A program made the position numbers and the translations under genes. From Cricetomys ansorgei (Eukaryota > Chordata > Mammalia > Rodentia > Nesomyidae), in contig JAMJFZ010004031.1 of assembly GCA_026225945.1 (NCBI GenBank), forward strand, positions 6,996,501 to 7,060,500: a stretch of DNA of 64,000 bases, read 5' to 3'. Of the stretch, positions 23,655 to 35,755 are shown in pieces (positions within the stretch are counted from its first letter, which is position 1; every line of letters starts with the position of its first letter). The notes beneath the pieces are model-generated. The model saw nothing but the letters and a program-made list of their open reading frames with translations. It had not been told where the DNA came from and made no database searches.

Positions 23655-23655
23655 A
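23462..23655 (+). mobile_element. B2/B3 SINE with (AAAT)n tail, plus strand
   Basis: 'gctggaaagatggctccg', 'ctcttccagaggcccc', 'ttcaattcccagcaccc' and 'aactccagttccagggg' then 'gacaccctcacacc' identify a B2-superfamily SINE. The tail is an uninterrupted AAAT tetramer array at 23608-23655. The tRNA-like head retains pol III A and B boxes. Confidence 0.92.
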
Positions 23656-25089
23656 TTTTTTATTTCAAATATTGAATGCAAAGGAGTATTTTAACCCCAT
23701 ATCATGATGAGCTGTTCATGGAAGCACAAAGAACAACTATTCTTTATTGAAGAAGAGGGCTTATAAGAGGACAAAATCTAGTGCTTGCTGGGAATGAGAA
23801 CTCCACAAGGTTTTCGATTCTGCAACAATTAGCTTCGATTCCTAGTTATGAGCCTGACAAAATATTTTGCTTCTACCATTACTGACCTGTGTCCCAAATG
23901 AGTTTTCCAAATATAAAACTGTCTGCTTCCCTCACCCTTGCTTGTCACTAGAGATGTGACGGGAGCAATGGCTGCCTCAAAACCTCGTATTCGGCAGCAT
24001 ATTCCTCATTATGTTCGCAGTGTGAAAAGCAAAAATAGAAGTTAGTGATTTCCTAGAGCCCGCAAACTGTTCTGTTCTCCGACAGAAATGTTGCAGTACA
24101 TTTCTCCCAAATGTGGACCAGGACCCTTGGGTATTTTACAAGTGAACAATAGCTCAGTCATTTAATTTAAGAAACATAGATCACTAAGTTCTTATTTATT
24201 TGAGCAAAATTTTCAAGTTTTTTTTATCATGCTTGCACAAGATCCACCTATCTAAAAATTCTATAAATCCATAAATATCCTCCTCCATGATGGCCCATTA
24301 CAGCTCTTAAAGACTCATTGCTGTCTGTTGGATCAAATGTGGTTCTTGTGTGGAAGCCCGGGGAAGATTTACATGTCAACTATTTCACATCAGATCTCTA
24401 TTTAAAACTCACCATCTTGGGAACGAACTTCAAACTATTTTTGCCTGCTGGTATGAAGCATTAAGTTCCCCTGCCAAGAAAGCCTTAGGAACATTTCAAT
24501 TCCCTAAGCTTACATCTGTACACACCTGCGACGAAATCTCTTTCCGTTTCCTACACCCCGGGGGGGGGGGAAAGGAACTCAGCCAGGCAGGTGAGTCTTT
24601 CCTCCTCTCCAAGTTACCACTTAACTCAGGCTTGACTCAAGTCACATAAATCACTTAATCCTTTGGAGAGATGAGCGTCAGACTGAAGAGCCAAATTTCT
24701 TAGCAAAGGTCACGTATTTAAGTTCTCTACTCATGACTGAAGGAGAGACAGGAGAGTTCTTCTTCATTAATACAAAACAGAAGGTAGTTTCAGAAGCCAG
24801 CAGTGCTGAGCACTGTCATCCTGGAGAGAAAGATCAAAGACAGTGGCATTCCTGAAAAGAGCCTTTGGCTCTATTCCCTTCTCTTCAGCACTCCCCCACC
24901 CCCACACCAACGGGTCCTTTGGCCTCCCCCCCCCCCCCAGTATCTCTCGGAGCTAATTCTTCTCTTTGTCCATTTTGCTACAGTTTCAACAAGAGGTCCA
25001 GCTATGGCCCCTGTCATCTTGCCTCAGGACTCTCTCTCTGTGCCACACTTCTGAGAACGATGTCTTCATGTAGAAGTCCATGATTGAAA
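23656..25089. other. Unique intergenic sequence with homopolymer runs
   Basis: G-run at 24559-24568 and C-run at about 24926-24938. No gene or familiar repeat was identified. Confidence 0.45.
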
Positions 25090-25488
25090 CGTGTTTCTTC
25101 CACCATTCTGTCCTCCCCACCACTGCTGATGTACTAACCACGCGCTCCACCTCATTCCCACTCCCCAGCCCTTAGAGCATCAACCCAGACCTCCACCCTC
25201 ACTGTTGGAATCCTAGAGTCTCCTCAGTCCACCTGTGAGAATTCACAGCCCCTACCTCATAGGTCCTATCCTCGAAGCTCTGTCTTCACAGGACTCCTAA
25301 TATTGATCTCCTGCCTGATATTGATCTCCTGTATACAGATAAATAAGCTAAACTTATTTATCGGTATACAAATGCCTTGCTCCCAGACTGCGAGGTCTGA
25401 GAGCAAGAATCACATTTGCTGTTGACATTTAGCCCTCCGTGTGCCGAGGCATGTCAAACACACATTGAATAAATGAGTATGTACACAG
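25090..25488 (+). mobile_element. L2 LINE 3'-end fragment, plus strand
   Basis: The last part ('ctgcgaggtctgagagc', 'gccgaggcatgtcaaac', 'attgaataaatgagta') matches the L2 3' end. The upstream pyrimidine-rich stretch is in keeping with L2 3' sequence but is weaker. Confidence 0.6.
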
Positions 25489-25489
25489 G

Positions 25490-26684
25490 AAAGAGAACTT
25501 ACTAGATAATGAAGTCAAAGAGCTAGAAGGAAGTGATGAAAAAATGGAGATGTTTTACCAAATGACGTGATGAAAAATATCATTTACCCGTGGAGTTTTC
25601 CTTCAAGGGGTCTATTCTCATATATTATTAGGTTCGTTTTCCCCTTTCTCTTTTATCTGTAGCTTGGCTTCTTTTTTTTTTTAAAAGTCATTCTCTTATT
25701 CTGAGAAGGTAGCTATAACAAGATCTTTTCTGATCTCCCTGCGTTTCAAATCTCGGACATGTTTAGTCAGCGGGATCGTCATGGAAATATCTCTACACTC
25801 TAGTTTTGTTTTTGTTTCACACTATGCGGCTGCCGGTGGACTCTAATACAGCAGATATCTTTTCAATTCGTTCTCTTGTTAGAACGATCTGGAATTATCT
25901 CTGGTTCAACTAATGTCTCATATTTTACTACACGTCATATTTTTTTCTGGAAAAAAAAAAGTACTTTATTCTTCCACCTCAAAAAAAGAAAAAAAGAATT
26001 GAAAAGCCAACATCACAGGTCACTTCTGTCCATTGCAGCCTTCCTAGGGAAGTTCCTTTGTTCTTCAGTGCCAACGGTTTCCCCTGAGCACAAAACCTTT
26101 CCACTTGCGCCAGCGCTCACCCACACGTTGAGACTCGATGCTCTGGTCTCTAAGGACCTTTGAAAGTTCTGGTGATCTTTCAACAGCCCTGTGATCACAG
26201 CTTGGGGATGTCTTGACCTCAGTTCCTTCCTAACAGGTCACACTTCCCTGCAGAGCTCACTTCCTCCCTCCCTGTCTTTCGAGTTAAATGTGCACTGACA
26301 GCCAACAGCCCACTCTCAGCACATGCAGCTACAGCCTGGTATGTTACCACTCAATTCTCAGCATTTCCGGCCACCAAAGCGGCTTCTAGAATGGCTTCTT
26401 ATCTCTCTGCTCCCTCACTCTCATCACTTAACTGTGTTAATCTCAGAGAGTGTTCGCTCCGTGGATAATGTCCTTTAGCACCATCAACCCAAACCTGCAG
26501 CATCAGGTGGAGAATAGATTCAATCTAATTCTGTTCCCCCACATACAAGCTCCCCACCACCACCACCATGATGCCGTTCGGGGCGTCTTTTCCTCCTACA
26601 TGCCTTCTGATACTTTTCTGTAATGCCCCAGAGAGGGTCGCATTTCCTTCCCCTGACCTGCACACCTGCGTCCATTTACCCTTG
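25490..26684. other. Unique intergenic sequence
   Basis: T- and A-runs at 25672-25682 and 25948-25996. No recognised repeat family or gene. Confidence 0.45.
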
Positions 26685-26687
26685 TCT

Positions 26688-26930
26688 GGAGAGTTCTTAT
26701 TTGTACCAGTAGCTGAACACTGTTGTGCTTTTACTATGAGCCTGGCAATGTGTTTTCATATGGCTTATATCATTTACCCCTCGCTCTGGCTTCATGAGGA
26801 AACTGGTCCTGTTTTCAGGTCCGCTTTATAGAACAGAGAAGTGAGGTTGAAGGAGATGGAAGATGGAATGACTTCCCCAGTTTACAGGGCTGGAAACCAA
26901 CAGCAATGGGTGCCAGACTCGCCCTCAGTC
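26688..26930 (-). mobile_element. MIR SINE, minus strand
   Basis: 'ttactatgagcctggcaatg', 'ttatatcatttacccctc', 'atgaggaaactggtcc' and 'gaatgacttccccagttt' with 'acagggctgg' follow reverse-complement MIR order. Confidence 0.65.
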
Positions 26931-27454
26931 TGCTCGTCAGGCTGCCATGTTTTGCTCCGTGAGAGCGGGTGGTGGGAGGCTGCTCATGTATTATTCCCGC
27001 TACAGCAGGGCCATTCAGAGTAGCTGACATCTTGCTTCCAGCCCAATTAAGTGCCAGACAGCCTCCCTGGCAGAGTGCCTAGAGACGGCTGCCATGGAAA
27101 CAACCTTTCTCCACACCTGCTTAGGCTACTTCCCTCTAAGAGGGACACCCTGGAACCTTGGCTAATTCTGGTCTTACAGCTCTTTCCAGAAAATCTCACC
27201 CTTAGGGCAGGCAACAAACCAACTGAGATAGGCAAGCAACAACCTGTGGCCCAACCTGTCCTGAGAGAGATGGCCTTTGCACACCTCAGAAGACTGTCCT
27301 AAGCAGAGCTATATATTCTTTGGCTTTGCCGGAAACTCCTGCATTCATTACTTACAAGAATAGATGAAAAAAATCCAAATAGGATAGAAGTTGCATCTAG
27401 AACCAAAAGAGAATGAGGCTTCCTTGCTTACCTTTCTTGCTCCTCTCTTAGGTC
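26931..27454. other. Unique intergenic sequence
   Basis: Moderately GC-richer than its surroundings but without a CpG cluster. No gene is supported. Confidence 0.45.
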
Positions 27455-27648
27455 TTTTCTTCTGTGATTGAGCCCAGAGCCTTGTAAATACTTGATGCCC
27501 TGTCACCGAATTATGTCTTCAGCCTTTTCTGTAGTTTTTATTTTGAGGCAGAGTCCCACTAAGTTGTCCAGGCTAACCTTGAACTTATGATACTTCTTTC
27601 TCTTGAGTAGCTGGGACTACACGTCCACCAGGCACAGTGAGATATTTT
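27455..27648 (-). mobile_element. ID/B1 composite SINE (B4 group), minus strand
   Basis: Reverse-complement ID unit (27465-27520) then 'ttttattttgaggcagag', 'aagttgtccaggctaacc', 'ttgaacttatgatac' and 'gagtagctgggactac' for the B1 part. Same architecture as 241-455. Confidence 0.75.
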
Positions 27649-27649
27649 T

Positions 27650-28900
27650 TCTAAAATGTAATATTTTATTTTTTTTAAGTGAAGTCTTTGAACAGGGCAA
27701 CACTTTAGCACAAATAAGCCATAATATAGTTTCTATGTGGGATATGAGAAGCCGGATGCCAGATTGGTTTAGTTCCATCTTAACTGCTAAGGTTCAAAAT
27801 TTAGGATGTTTCTCCTTAGGAAATTCCAGATTGTTGCCACCAGTGTCCCCAAATACCAGGAACGTTTTTCAAAAATCCAAAGGTCTGATTTTTTTTTTTT
27901 TAGGTTATTATGATTCTAAGTATTTAAATCAACTATTCCATTGATCATCTCAGGAATTCATCATATTTATAAAGAAGTTTTATTCATTGAAGCTGAAGTT
28001 TTTACATGTTGATACCGACAGTATCGTTGGTAACTCTATATTCACAGTGCGCAATACCCAGGAGCATGCTTCCTGTAGATTCTACCGCTGCTTTTGTATT
28101 TCGCATCATTGTTTGTCCAGCACATGCCATTTGAAATACCACTACCTGGACATCCAAGCTCCAACGGTGGGGAAGAGAGGCGACCAGGGAAGCACCCACC
28201 TGGGCCTCTGTGGGCAGCATGAATCAACAGGCTGATCTGGGAGGAAGGGACAGACACGCTGATAGGAGGGGACAGGTCTGAGGAAACCCTGCTGGAGGGG
28301 AGAATATCCCCTGTCCCAGTCAGTCCCTCTCTACCTCCCCTGACAGCACTGATTTCCTCCTTCTGAACTGAGGTCTTTCCTCTGTTATGACTAGTGTAGC
28401 ACCTTTCCCTTTTCGGAGACCAAGACTTCATCTTGTCCCTGATCCTGGCTGCAAGGCTCCTGGCATTATTGTTTCCAAAAGCTACTGGCTTTTGGAGGTG
28501 GGTGACTCGATTTCTAATTTCAGCTGGAAGGGACAGAGATTTAATGTCTCCAGTGGGCCAGGGTTTGAAATGTGAATTCCCAGACCATCTTCTAGGTATG
28601 GCTTTGCATTTATCACATATATGGGCAATGGGGAAAGCATCCCGTGTCATCTGGTTGTCTTTTAGCATTGAGAATACATGCTCCTACGCAAAAGCAGGTT
28701 GTATAACTCAGGCCAGGCTGACTCACCTAGACACACTGGAGTACAGAGCAAAGAGGGAGGAGTAGAATGCAAGCTGGGCTCAAGCATCTGCTTTGTTCAT
28801 TCTGCGCATCTCTGCATATCCTCAAGCACAAGTGTGGTCATAGGCCCTCAATTAGAGATTATTGGGCAGGTGAATGAATGAATGAGTAATGCACAGGGAA
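27650..28900. other. Unique sequence with the longest open frame in the window
   Basis: The minus strand 28042-28668 is open for 208 codons. It is basic and serine-rich, with no signal peptide, membrane segment or recognised domain. Stop-free runs of this size are near what chance allows in 64 kb over six frames, so I do not call a gene. No repeat family was recognised across it. Confidence 0.4.
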
Positions 28901-29559
28901 AGGTGAATACTGTCTAGAAGCAAAGAAAAGCAAGGACAGGAGAATGAAAGACCATCTACCTGAAAGCCATTGGCAGTGAGGGAGCTAACCAGTCTTGCCT
29001 GGGTTCAGGAAAGCCTATGCTGCAACATAGTAGCAGCCCCAGAGGGAGGATGCTGAGCGAAGGTATGTGAGCCTATAAACCGGCTGCACTGCTCCACGGC
29101 TTAAGATAAATATTCATACTTAATACTGGTTCTAGGGTATGAATTTTTAGACTATAATTCTTTAAAATTTATTATGGTTTTAAACTTAATTGGGTGAAAG
29201 TATTTATTGGAGGGGGAGGGGATGCAATTACCCAATTATCAAAGCAAGGATGAATCCTAGAAGGGACACTAAAGCTATCTTTAAGTACTGAGAGGATTTT
29301 ATTACGGCAACTTTTAAAACGGTAATGAATGTCGCGCTCCTTGGTCTTTTCACAATAGGAATGGAAACACAGCGTTTCCAAACCGTCCCGGTTTGCTTTT
29401 GCTGAGAAAGAGGTGAGGAGGGGTTCGGTGTTGCCAAATGCTCCTCAAAAAAACCACACCACCAGGGGGGGAAAAAAAATCGCCTTTTCTTTGAGTGTTC
29501 AGAAAAGGGAGGGGCAGATGGAGGAGGAAAACAGAGCTACAGGGATGTGGGAAGCAGCA

Positions 29560-29860
29560 TTAAAAACAACATTGGCATTTCCTCAAACGGGGAGAGCTAA
29601 CGTGTACGAGCCCACCGCTCAGTTCGCATCGGTAATGAGATAAATGAAATCCAGGCGCGATCTCCTGCGACCATGGTGGCTATCGGTCCAAAGATTCCCC
29701 TTGGAGTTCTATCGATCTGCGCCCCTCAAAATGGAGCAGAATAGAAAACAATGTTAAGGAGGCTTTTAAAACACATCATTGAGATTACAGCACCTTTTAA
29801 AATAAACAGCACTGAATACCAACACAGGTAAAATGTCATTGTGAGATGCGGATCCGATAG
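29560..29860. promoter_or_regulatory. Candidate noncoding regulatory element
   Basis: Unique, repeat-free sequence with closely packed motif cores: TATCGATC near 29710 (ONECUT/CUX-like), ACAATG near 29750 (SOX-like), and TTTTAAAA-type stretches. Conservation was not tested. The call rests on repeat exclusion and motif density only. Confidence 0.25.
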
Positions 29861-30805
29861 TCAACAGTGTTCTTTATGGCTTTCCAGTGTGTGATAAAAT
29901 CTGTTCACCAGATGTACTGTATGTCTCCTGTGTGGCATACTTGAGCATTCTGTAGGCCCGAGGCCCATTTATTTCATGTAATTGCCTTTCCTGTGCACAC
30001 CTTGGGGCACCCTAATTCTCTGTTTTATTCCAGGCACTGTACAGGGTACCATCTGGTAGTTTTAAAGTCATCCCATTTTATTGCAACACAGCAGAGGGTG
30101 TATTCAGCCGTACTGCGGCTTTCGGTGGAGACAGACTTCTTTCTACTAGCTATTTATTTTTGCCTGAAATAAAGTAGCCTTGAACTATCAACATGCAGGA
30201 TTCACACATAGATCAAGGCCAGTCCGTACGCGCTAGACAGGTTCCTAAGCAACCTGCAGGCACGGAGCAGCTTCGAATTGCTTCTCGCACAGCTGTTAAC
30301 TTATAGAATTGGGATTCTAAATTCTTTGCCTACTTCTGCGCATAATGATATCCTTTTAGTATCTCATTTGTATTATTTCAGTTCAGATGAGCACAAAAAT
30401 AAATGTATTCCATCACATCTGGAAAAGTACCACAGAGAAATCGCTTAATATCCAAAGCCGCACACCTCATTAGGAGGTTCCTCACTCATTTCAATCCCAA
30501 CCTCACCTCTGTCCCTCAGCAGCATGGCTTTGGGCTTTGATCTTGCTGCTGTTTTTGCTAAATTGTTAAATCATCTTTTGAGGGAATTTGTAAGATCTTG
30601 GAAAGGCAAGTTTGGATATAATACACTTGGCAAAGAGAAATAAATCTCTCAGAACCGGCCTGCTTTTCTGCATCGGGTCCCTGATGAGGACCCCTGTCCT
30701 CAACTTGTGCTTGAATTAGATCAGAAATAACTCTGGGAATTCATCTCCTGCTTCCCAGCAGCCCCCTCCACACAGCTGGCCACCGCACTTTAACAAAGGG
30801 CCCCT

Positions 30806-30819
30806 GATATGCAAATATC
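30806..30819. promoter_or_regulatory. POU octamer in a near-palindrome
   Basis: ATGCAAAT at 30809-30816 sits within GATATGCAAATATC. A consensus octamer is known to bind POU-domain factors. Occupancy is unknown, and single octamers occur by chance in a window this size. Confidence 0.25.
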
Positions 30820-31059
30820 ACACACCCAGCTTCAGCGTTGCAAATGAGCCGTTGTTGTTCACCTGCCGGCTCCTGCCTCACCCTGTTGCTGCTTGGGTTA
30901 TGGATCCCCTCGTCTTTGGTCCTTCCCTCCCTGCCCAACAACAGCTAAGGTCTGCACCAGTCTCTGGTACTGAGATGAAAAGACTACAAGGAGAGGGGGC
31001 CGGGCAGGGCCGTGGCACTTAGTGAGTGATGAGTTGGCTTCCTAGCCACTGCTGCCTCT

Positions 31060-31380
31060 TGACATGTGTTATCACGGCATTACCCAGAGAGAAGATTACC
31101 AGTCTTTGGCTTGAGCTACAGAAAGCCTTCCTGTGTACAATCTGCTACCTGGCACTGATGGCCGCGTAAATAAACAAACCAATCAGGAGATGTTGGCGCC
31201 GCTGCAGGCACCTTGGCCCTTCATTATGGTGATAGGGTTGGGTGGCAATGGCCCAGTTACAGTTGGGAATGGAAAAATATGTAAGGTACAAAAAGCCCCG
31301 ATAGAAACCGGCTCGCCGCAGATTCTTTACGTGTTTTACATTCGTGGCAATGACAAACGCAGCTAAATGCACCTGGCTGT
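31060..31380. promoter_or_regulatory. Candidate enhancer with tandem forkhead-like motifs
   Basis: GTAAATAAACAAAC (31166-31179) contains two overlapping forkhead-type cores and directly abuts CCAATCA (31179-31185), an inverted ATTGG/CCAAT type site. The block is repeat-free and both strands stay open for about 75 codons, a side-effect of low stop density. An enhancer is inferred. Confidence 0.3.
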
Positions 31381-32079
31381 GGCTGTCTGCTGTGATCTAA
31401 AGCCTGTTTGGGTGAAAAGAATAACCTTCCTCCATTATTTATTGTCGGAAGCAGAGTTTACTTTGCTGTCTTTAACCTCAGCAGAAATCAGAAATGCCAG
31501 TTTAACGGCGAGCTGATGAGTTCTGGGGAACAGAGCAAAAGGAGTCACTGGTTTGGCATCTTGTAAATCAGCAGGAGACCAGTGACCAAATAGATTCATA
31601 TTTATTTTCCTGGAGTTTTCCCTGCTTCTTTGACTCTCAGGCAATCTTGTCCTATAAAAATGTTAATGCTGGTCTGAATATGAAGGGTAATTTTTTTCTC
31701 CCACAGTTCTGTCAAACATATCTTCCCAATAATTAAATGTGTATCCTTGGGCTCTAAGAGCAGTTTTGTTGAACCAAGCAACCACAAATCCAACTAACCT
31801 TTGAAGAATGAGGGTGTCAAAGTATAAGCAGATGTTTTAATTTGCACAATGCAGGGATTTTTTTGGATGCCAAATGTTCCTAAAATAGTTATTGTATCTC
31901 AACAGCAGGAGAAAGATATATATCAGAAACGACCTCGTACACGTCTCTCATACATGACAGACACGGTCTCCGTCAGCAAAATCCAATATCGGACAAACTA
32001 TTAATCTCATGCAATGAGAAAAACATCACGAGTGTGTAATTATAATGCATGAAAAGAAAGGAGAGCACTGCAAATTTCA

Positions 32080-32082
<3 letters not shown>

Positions 32083-32128
<46 letters not shown>
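32083..32128. repeat. (AC)23 microsatellite
   Basis: Uninterrupted AC dinucleotides, the longest CA-type tract in the window. Confidence 0.98.
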
Positions 32129-32130
<2 letters not shown>

Positions 32131-34229
32131 CTACATACTACAGAGCCCATTGCTAAATTAAATGCAAGGTAAAATAAAAGAGTTCATGCTATCCCTTGTT
32201 TGCATATTAAAAGTTCCTAAAACAACTATGAGATGCATGATGTTTTTAAAAAGAAGACACACACGTTAGCTGTGAACTTACAGCATCTCAAATTAGCTGA
32301 ATTTGTGTTGCTCTGGGGAAATGTTTAGCACACTTTTTTTTTTTTACAAGTAGATATATGCAGAGAAGATTTATGTTAGACAAAAAGAAATGCCTTGCCT
32401 TTGAGAAGAATCATGAAGAACTCACATAGTTTACCCAGGAAGGCTGTGGAATTTACCTCCTGGAGATTTTTAGCAGCAGACCAGAGACCCATATGTTTGG
32501 GTTTATCAGAGAATCCGATGGAAACTCGTTGATTGGGCCTATTGAGAAATTTGGAGCCTTTTTCTGTCACTTTCCAAGGAGCAGGCTAACTTCCTAGCAG
32601 GCATCTACTAGTTAAGGTGACTGAACAACCTTCCCTAAACCTCTGTTTGTAAAAGATGAAACTAAGGCGCTCCCAGGACTATGGCTTGGGAGGAGGGAGG
32701 TGTATATTGGTACTGTTTCTGTGGTCCACAACTTTTCAAAATCTGCCAACCATGAAAAGTGTACTTTTTCCTGTGATCTTAAACTTACTTTCCCAGCATT
32801 TTACCTTATGGATTTAGTCACACATTTCAAGAAAATTCATGAAGTGATGATCATGAGTAGTCATGTCTAGAACAGCAAATAATTGGAAGCAATCTATGCC
32901 AGAGGAAGGGTGATCAGTTAAGTTGTGACATATCTCTGTTAAAAGAGACAGTTTTACACATCCTTATAAAAAGGTTACCGAGATATGAGTGAGAAACCAG
33001 GTATAGATTTCCATGCATAATACATGACTGTTTATATTTTTTGAACAAAAAGAAGACACACATTCTTTCCAAAGAGGGAAAAAATAACTCTTGAACTATT
33101 ATAGCTTTTGAATTTATACTTTGTCTATATAACACTTATTAAAATCAAATATTTAAAAAAGCAAATAAATGACAAATGGAAACGAGGAAATCCTTTTCCA
33201 GAGCTGGAGCTCTAAATAAAGGGGGTTAGTTGTCTCCCAGGTTTCCTGAGAGCTACCAGTGTACATGGCCTTCTTGCAGGCAGTAGGCCTTTCTGACTTG
33301 GATTTTTCTTATACTCTTCTTGCAACTGAATATTTAAACGAGAGAGGAGATGGGAAGTAGTTTGGTAGGAGATCACCCAGAATATTTCCTTACCTCACAG
33401 TTGAGTAAACTAAGCAAAACTATCTGAGGTTGAACAGAGCACAGGTTTCTGCCTGGGACCCTGGGGAAGGCAAGAGGGGTGAAGAGCAAGAAGTGAGCAG
33501 TCTGACACAGGAAGTAAAGGCTTACTTTCTTAGAAAGCCCTATGAAGCACCAGTCAGATTCTTCTCATTAAAGAACACGTCAAATGGGCCTGATAGACAT
33601 GTAATTTAGTGATATTTATTTTCCAAAGTCTCATCTGGAACTTTCAGAAAATGATCTGGAAGTATGATTGTGGAATCCTTTGAAGAATCAAGTACGAATA
33701 TTCACAACGTGTTTTTTATATGCCAGCTGATAGAGTGGAGAGTCCACAGACAAGGGCTAATGTGAGAGGGATGAGACTTGGCAGGTTCCAAGCCTCTAGG
33801 AGCTGGGATGGATAGTCAGGTACTTGAATTATTGTGAGTGTTCTTTTCTGTAACTTTCTTGAGTCCAGCACAGTGCTACGCATGTACACAGACAGTGGAA
33901 TTCTTTGCTAAAGTTTTTACTACCACCTCAGCCACTTTGTTTAGTCACCAGAGGACTTCTTCATAACTAGGGAGAGGCACTTATCTGTGGTCATGAAACT
34001 TGTATTCTGCTGATAGAAGGCAGATAAGTTGAACTTTCAACTAGTCCAAAGATCAAGTCATCCATCTACAAAAATCCAGGATCATTGTGAAGCCAACCAT
34101 TTGACACTTTGGGTAGTAGATTCTGCTCCCTAACAGTAGCTTCCCTCAAAGAGAGAAGAGAAGATTCCAGGCTCTTACTTGTGAGATTTTTATTTAAAGA
34201 ATACCCTATCTTTACTCGCAGTTGAGAGA

Positions 34230-34470
34230 CTGAAGATTAAAAATTAGCCACTGTATAGTAGCTGAGCAGTAACAATTTTTCATAAAGGTTTTTAGTACAC
34301 ATTTGGGATTATAATTTCAATATTATGCAAATGCATTTTATGGATCTGTAATACAGAATGTGTACTGGCGTTAATGTGCATTAGCGGGCAAGCACAGAAA
34401 GGCTCCAAATGAGCCATTTTGGTGTCTGCTTTCAACACGTATTATGAATAATAAGTAAAATGTTCTGGTT
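34230..34470. promoter_or_regulatory. Candidate noncoding regulatory element with octamer
   Basis: A/T-rich unique sequence with a consensus octamer ATGCAAAT at 34325-34332, TTTATGG-type CDX/HOX-like cores and 'ggcgttaatgtgcattag'. No repeat is recognised. Regulatory role is inferred. Confidence 0.28.
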
Positions 34471-34894
34471 TAGAACAAATAATATAAGATCTGAATTCCT
34501 CTCGATGTTCATCAGTCACACAGCTTTACGCAACTCCCACAGAATTCTTCCGTTGGACATAATTAAAAACTAGCTCTTGACCAATATATCCCTGGTTATA
34601 GTTTCCTTCTTAAATGGGATGTTGAAGTAAAAGATACACACTCAGTAAGAAAAGGAAACAGTTTCCCTGGGTTGCTCAGGAGAGGGGGCCCAGCTACTCC
34701 TTATTTTAGAGTCTCCAAGTACCAGAAAACAGAAGAAGCTTCTAAAGAGAGCTGCAGAAGTCGAAGGCATTGTTTCATTAATGAAATTTCGCAAATTTGA
34801 TTTCTCTAACAAAGTAATTAATATAAGATGATTGTTTTATTCCAGCCACTTAAAATATGTGTAAAAAAATCTTTTTTTTTTTTTTTTAAAAAGA

Positions 34895-35057
34895 GATTTA
34901 GCCTTTTATTTATGGGGATGAGGGAGATGTCCATGGAGAACAAAAGGGGAAGTGGACCTCCTGGAGTTGGAATTACAGGTGTTTGTTACAGACATGGGTG
35001 CTGGAAACCACACTCCAGTCCCATGAAAGAGCAGAGCAGTTTCTCCAGCCCCAGGTA
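34895..35057 (-). mobile_element. B2/B3-type SINE, diverged, minus strand
   Basis: 'acctcctggagttggaatta', 'gacatgggtgctggaaacc' and 'agagcagagcagtttctcc' ending 'agcccc' is the reverse complement of a B2/B3 SINE. A T-run at about 34871-34887 precedes it. Confidence 0.7.
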
Positions 35058-35600
35058 CTCTTTTGTGGTACTGTGTGTAGAAAGACTTATGATCTTATAT
35101 GAGGCCGTTGGTTGAAATCTGCCTCGTTTTTCTCCTTCAGCCTTATCGGTACGAGCTCATGGTTGTACACTAGAAACAAGTGCTCAAGAGAGAATCGGAG
35201 GCTTTTCCCAGGAGACGAAGCCAAGTACCGATCCCGGCTTTGTCACAACACAGTCTGCTAATGTTTCCTTTTTTGTTAATGCTTTTTCACATCTGAACTT
35301 TGTCTGCTAGCAACAAAAGCGAGACTAAGAATGTCATATTCTGAAGGTGGTGACTGGGTGTTGCAGGACCATCCAAACCTTCTATGAGCGTTGACTTAGG
35401 ACTCTGAGGCTTGTGGATCCATTTCTTGAATGTGCGATTCACACTTGTCCCGTTACACTGTCCAGTGAGTATGAGGTGGACACCCAGCTAAGAAAGAATA
35501 ATATAAAATCTTCCCCAAGCAGGCACTCTTAAGTCTACTTTAAAATACAACAGATTTGGTGAGCTGTCTGCAAAATGACAAACAAAAAAAAATCCATGCT
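35058..35600. other. Unique sequence, possible noncoding element at 35140-35340
   Basis: The stretch 35140-35340 is repeat-free and contains 'ctttgtcacaacacag' and 'tttttgttaatgc', both plausible factor-binding cores. No gene is supported. Confidence 0.35.
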
Positions 35601-35602
35601 CG

Positions 35603-35755
35603 AGTTTTGTGTTAAGTGTTTTATGTGCATAATCTCAATTGACCCGCAAAGCAAGTTTGCAAGGTGGGTTTTATAATCTGCGTAAAACGGTTGAAGAATC
35701 AGGAATTGTGAAAGATTGAGTAATTTGTATAAGTCACACAGTTGTATGAGCCTTA
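35603..35755 (-). mobile_element. MIR SINE, minus strand
   Basis: 'tgttttatgtgcataatctc', 'ggtgggttttataatctgc', 'taatttgtataagtcacaca' and 'gttgtatgagcc' follow reverse-complement MIR order. Confidence 0.65.

Larger units (their letters stand above)
28901..34890. other. Transposon-poor block, about 6 kb
   Basis: No B1, B2, ID, L1 or LTR is recognisable across the interval apart from a CA microsatellite. A possible very degraded B1-like patch lies near 30160-30230. Outside this interval recognisable repeats usually occur every 0.5-2 kb. Such gaps often mark regulatory sequence of developmental genes, an inference not tested here. Confidence 0.5.
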
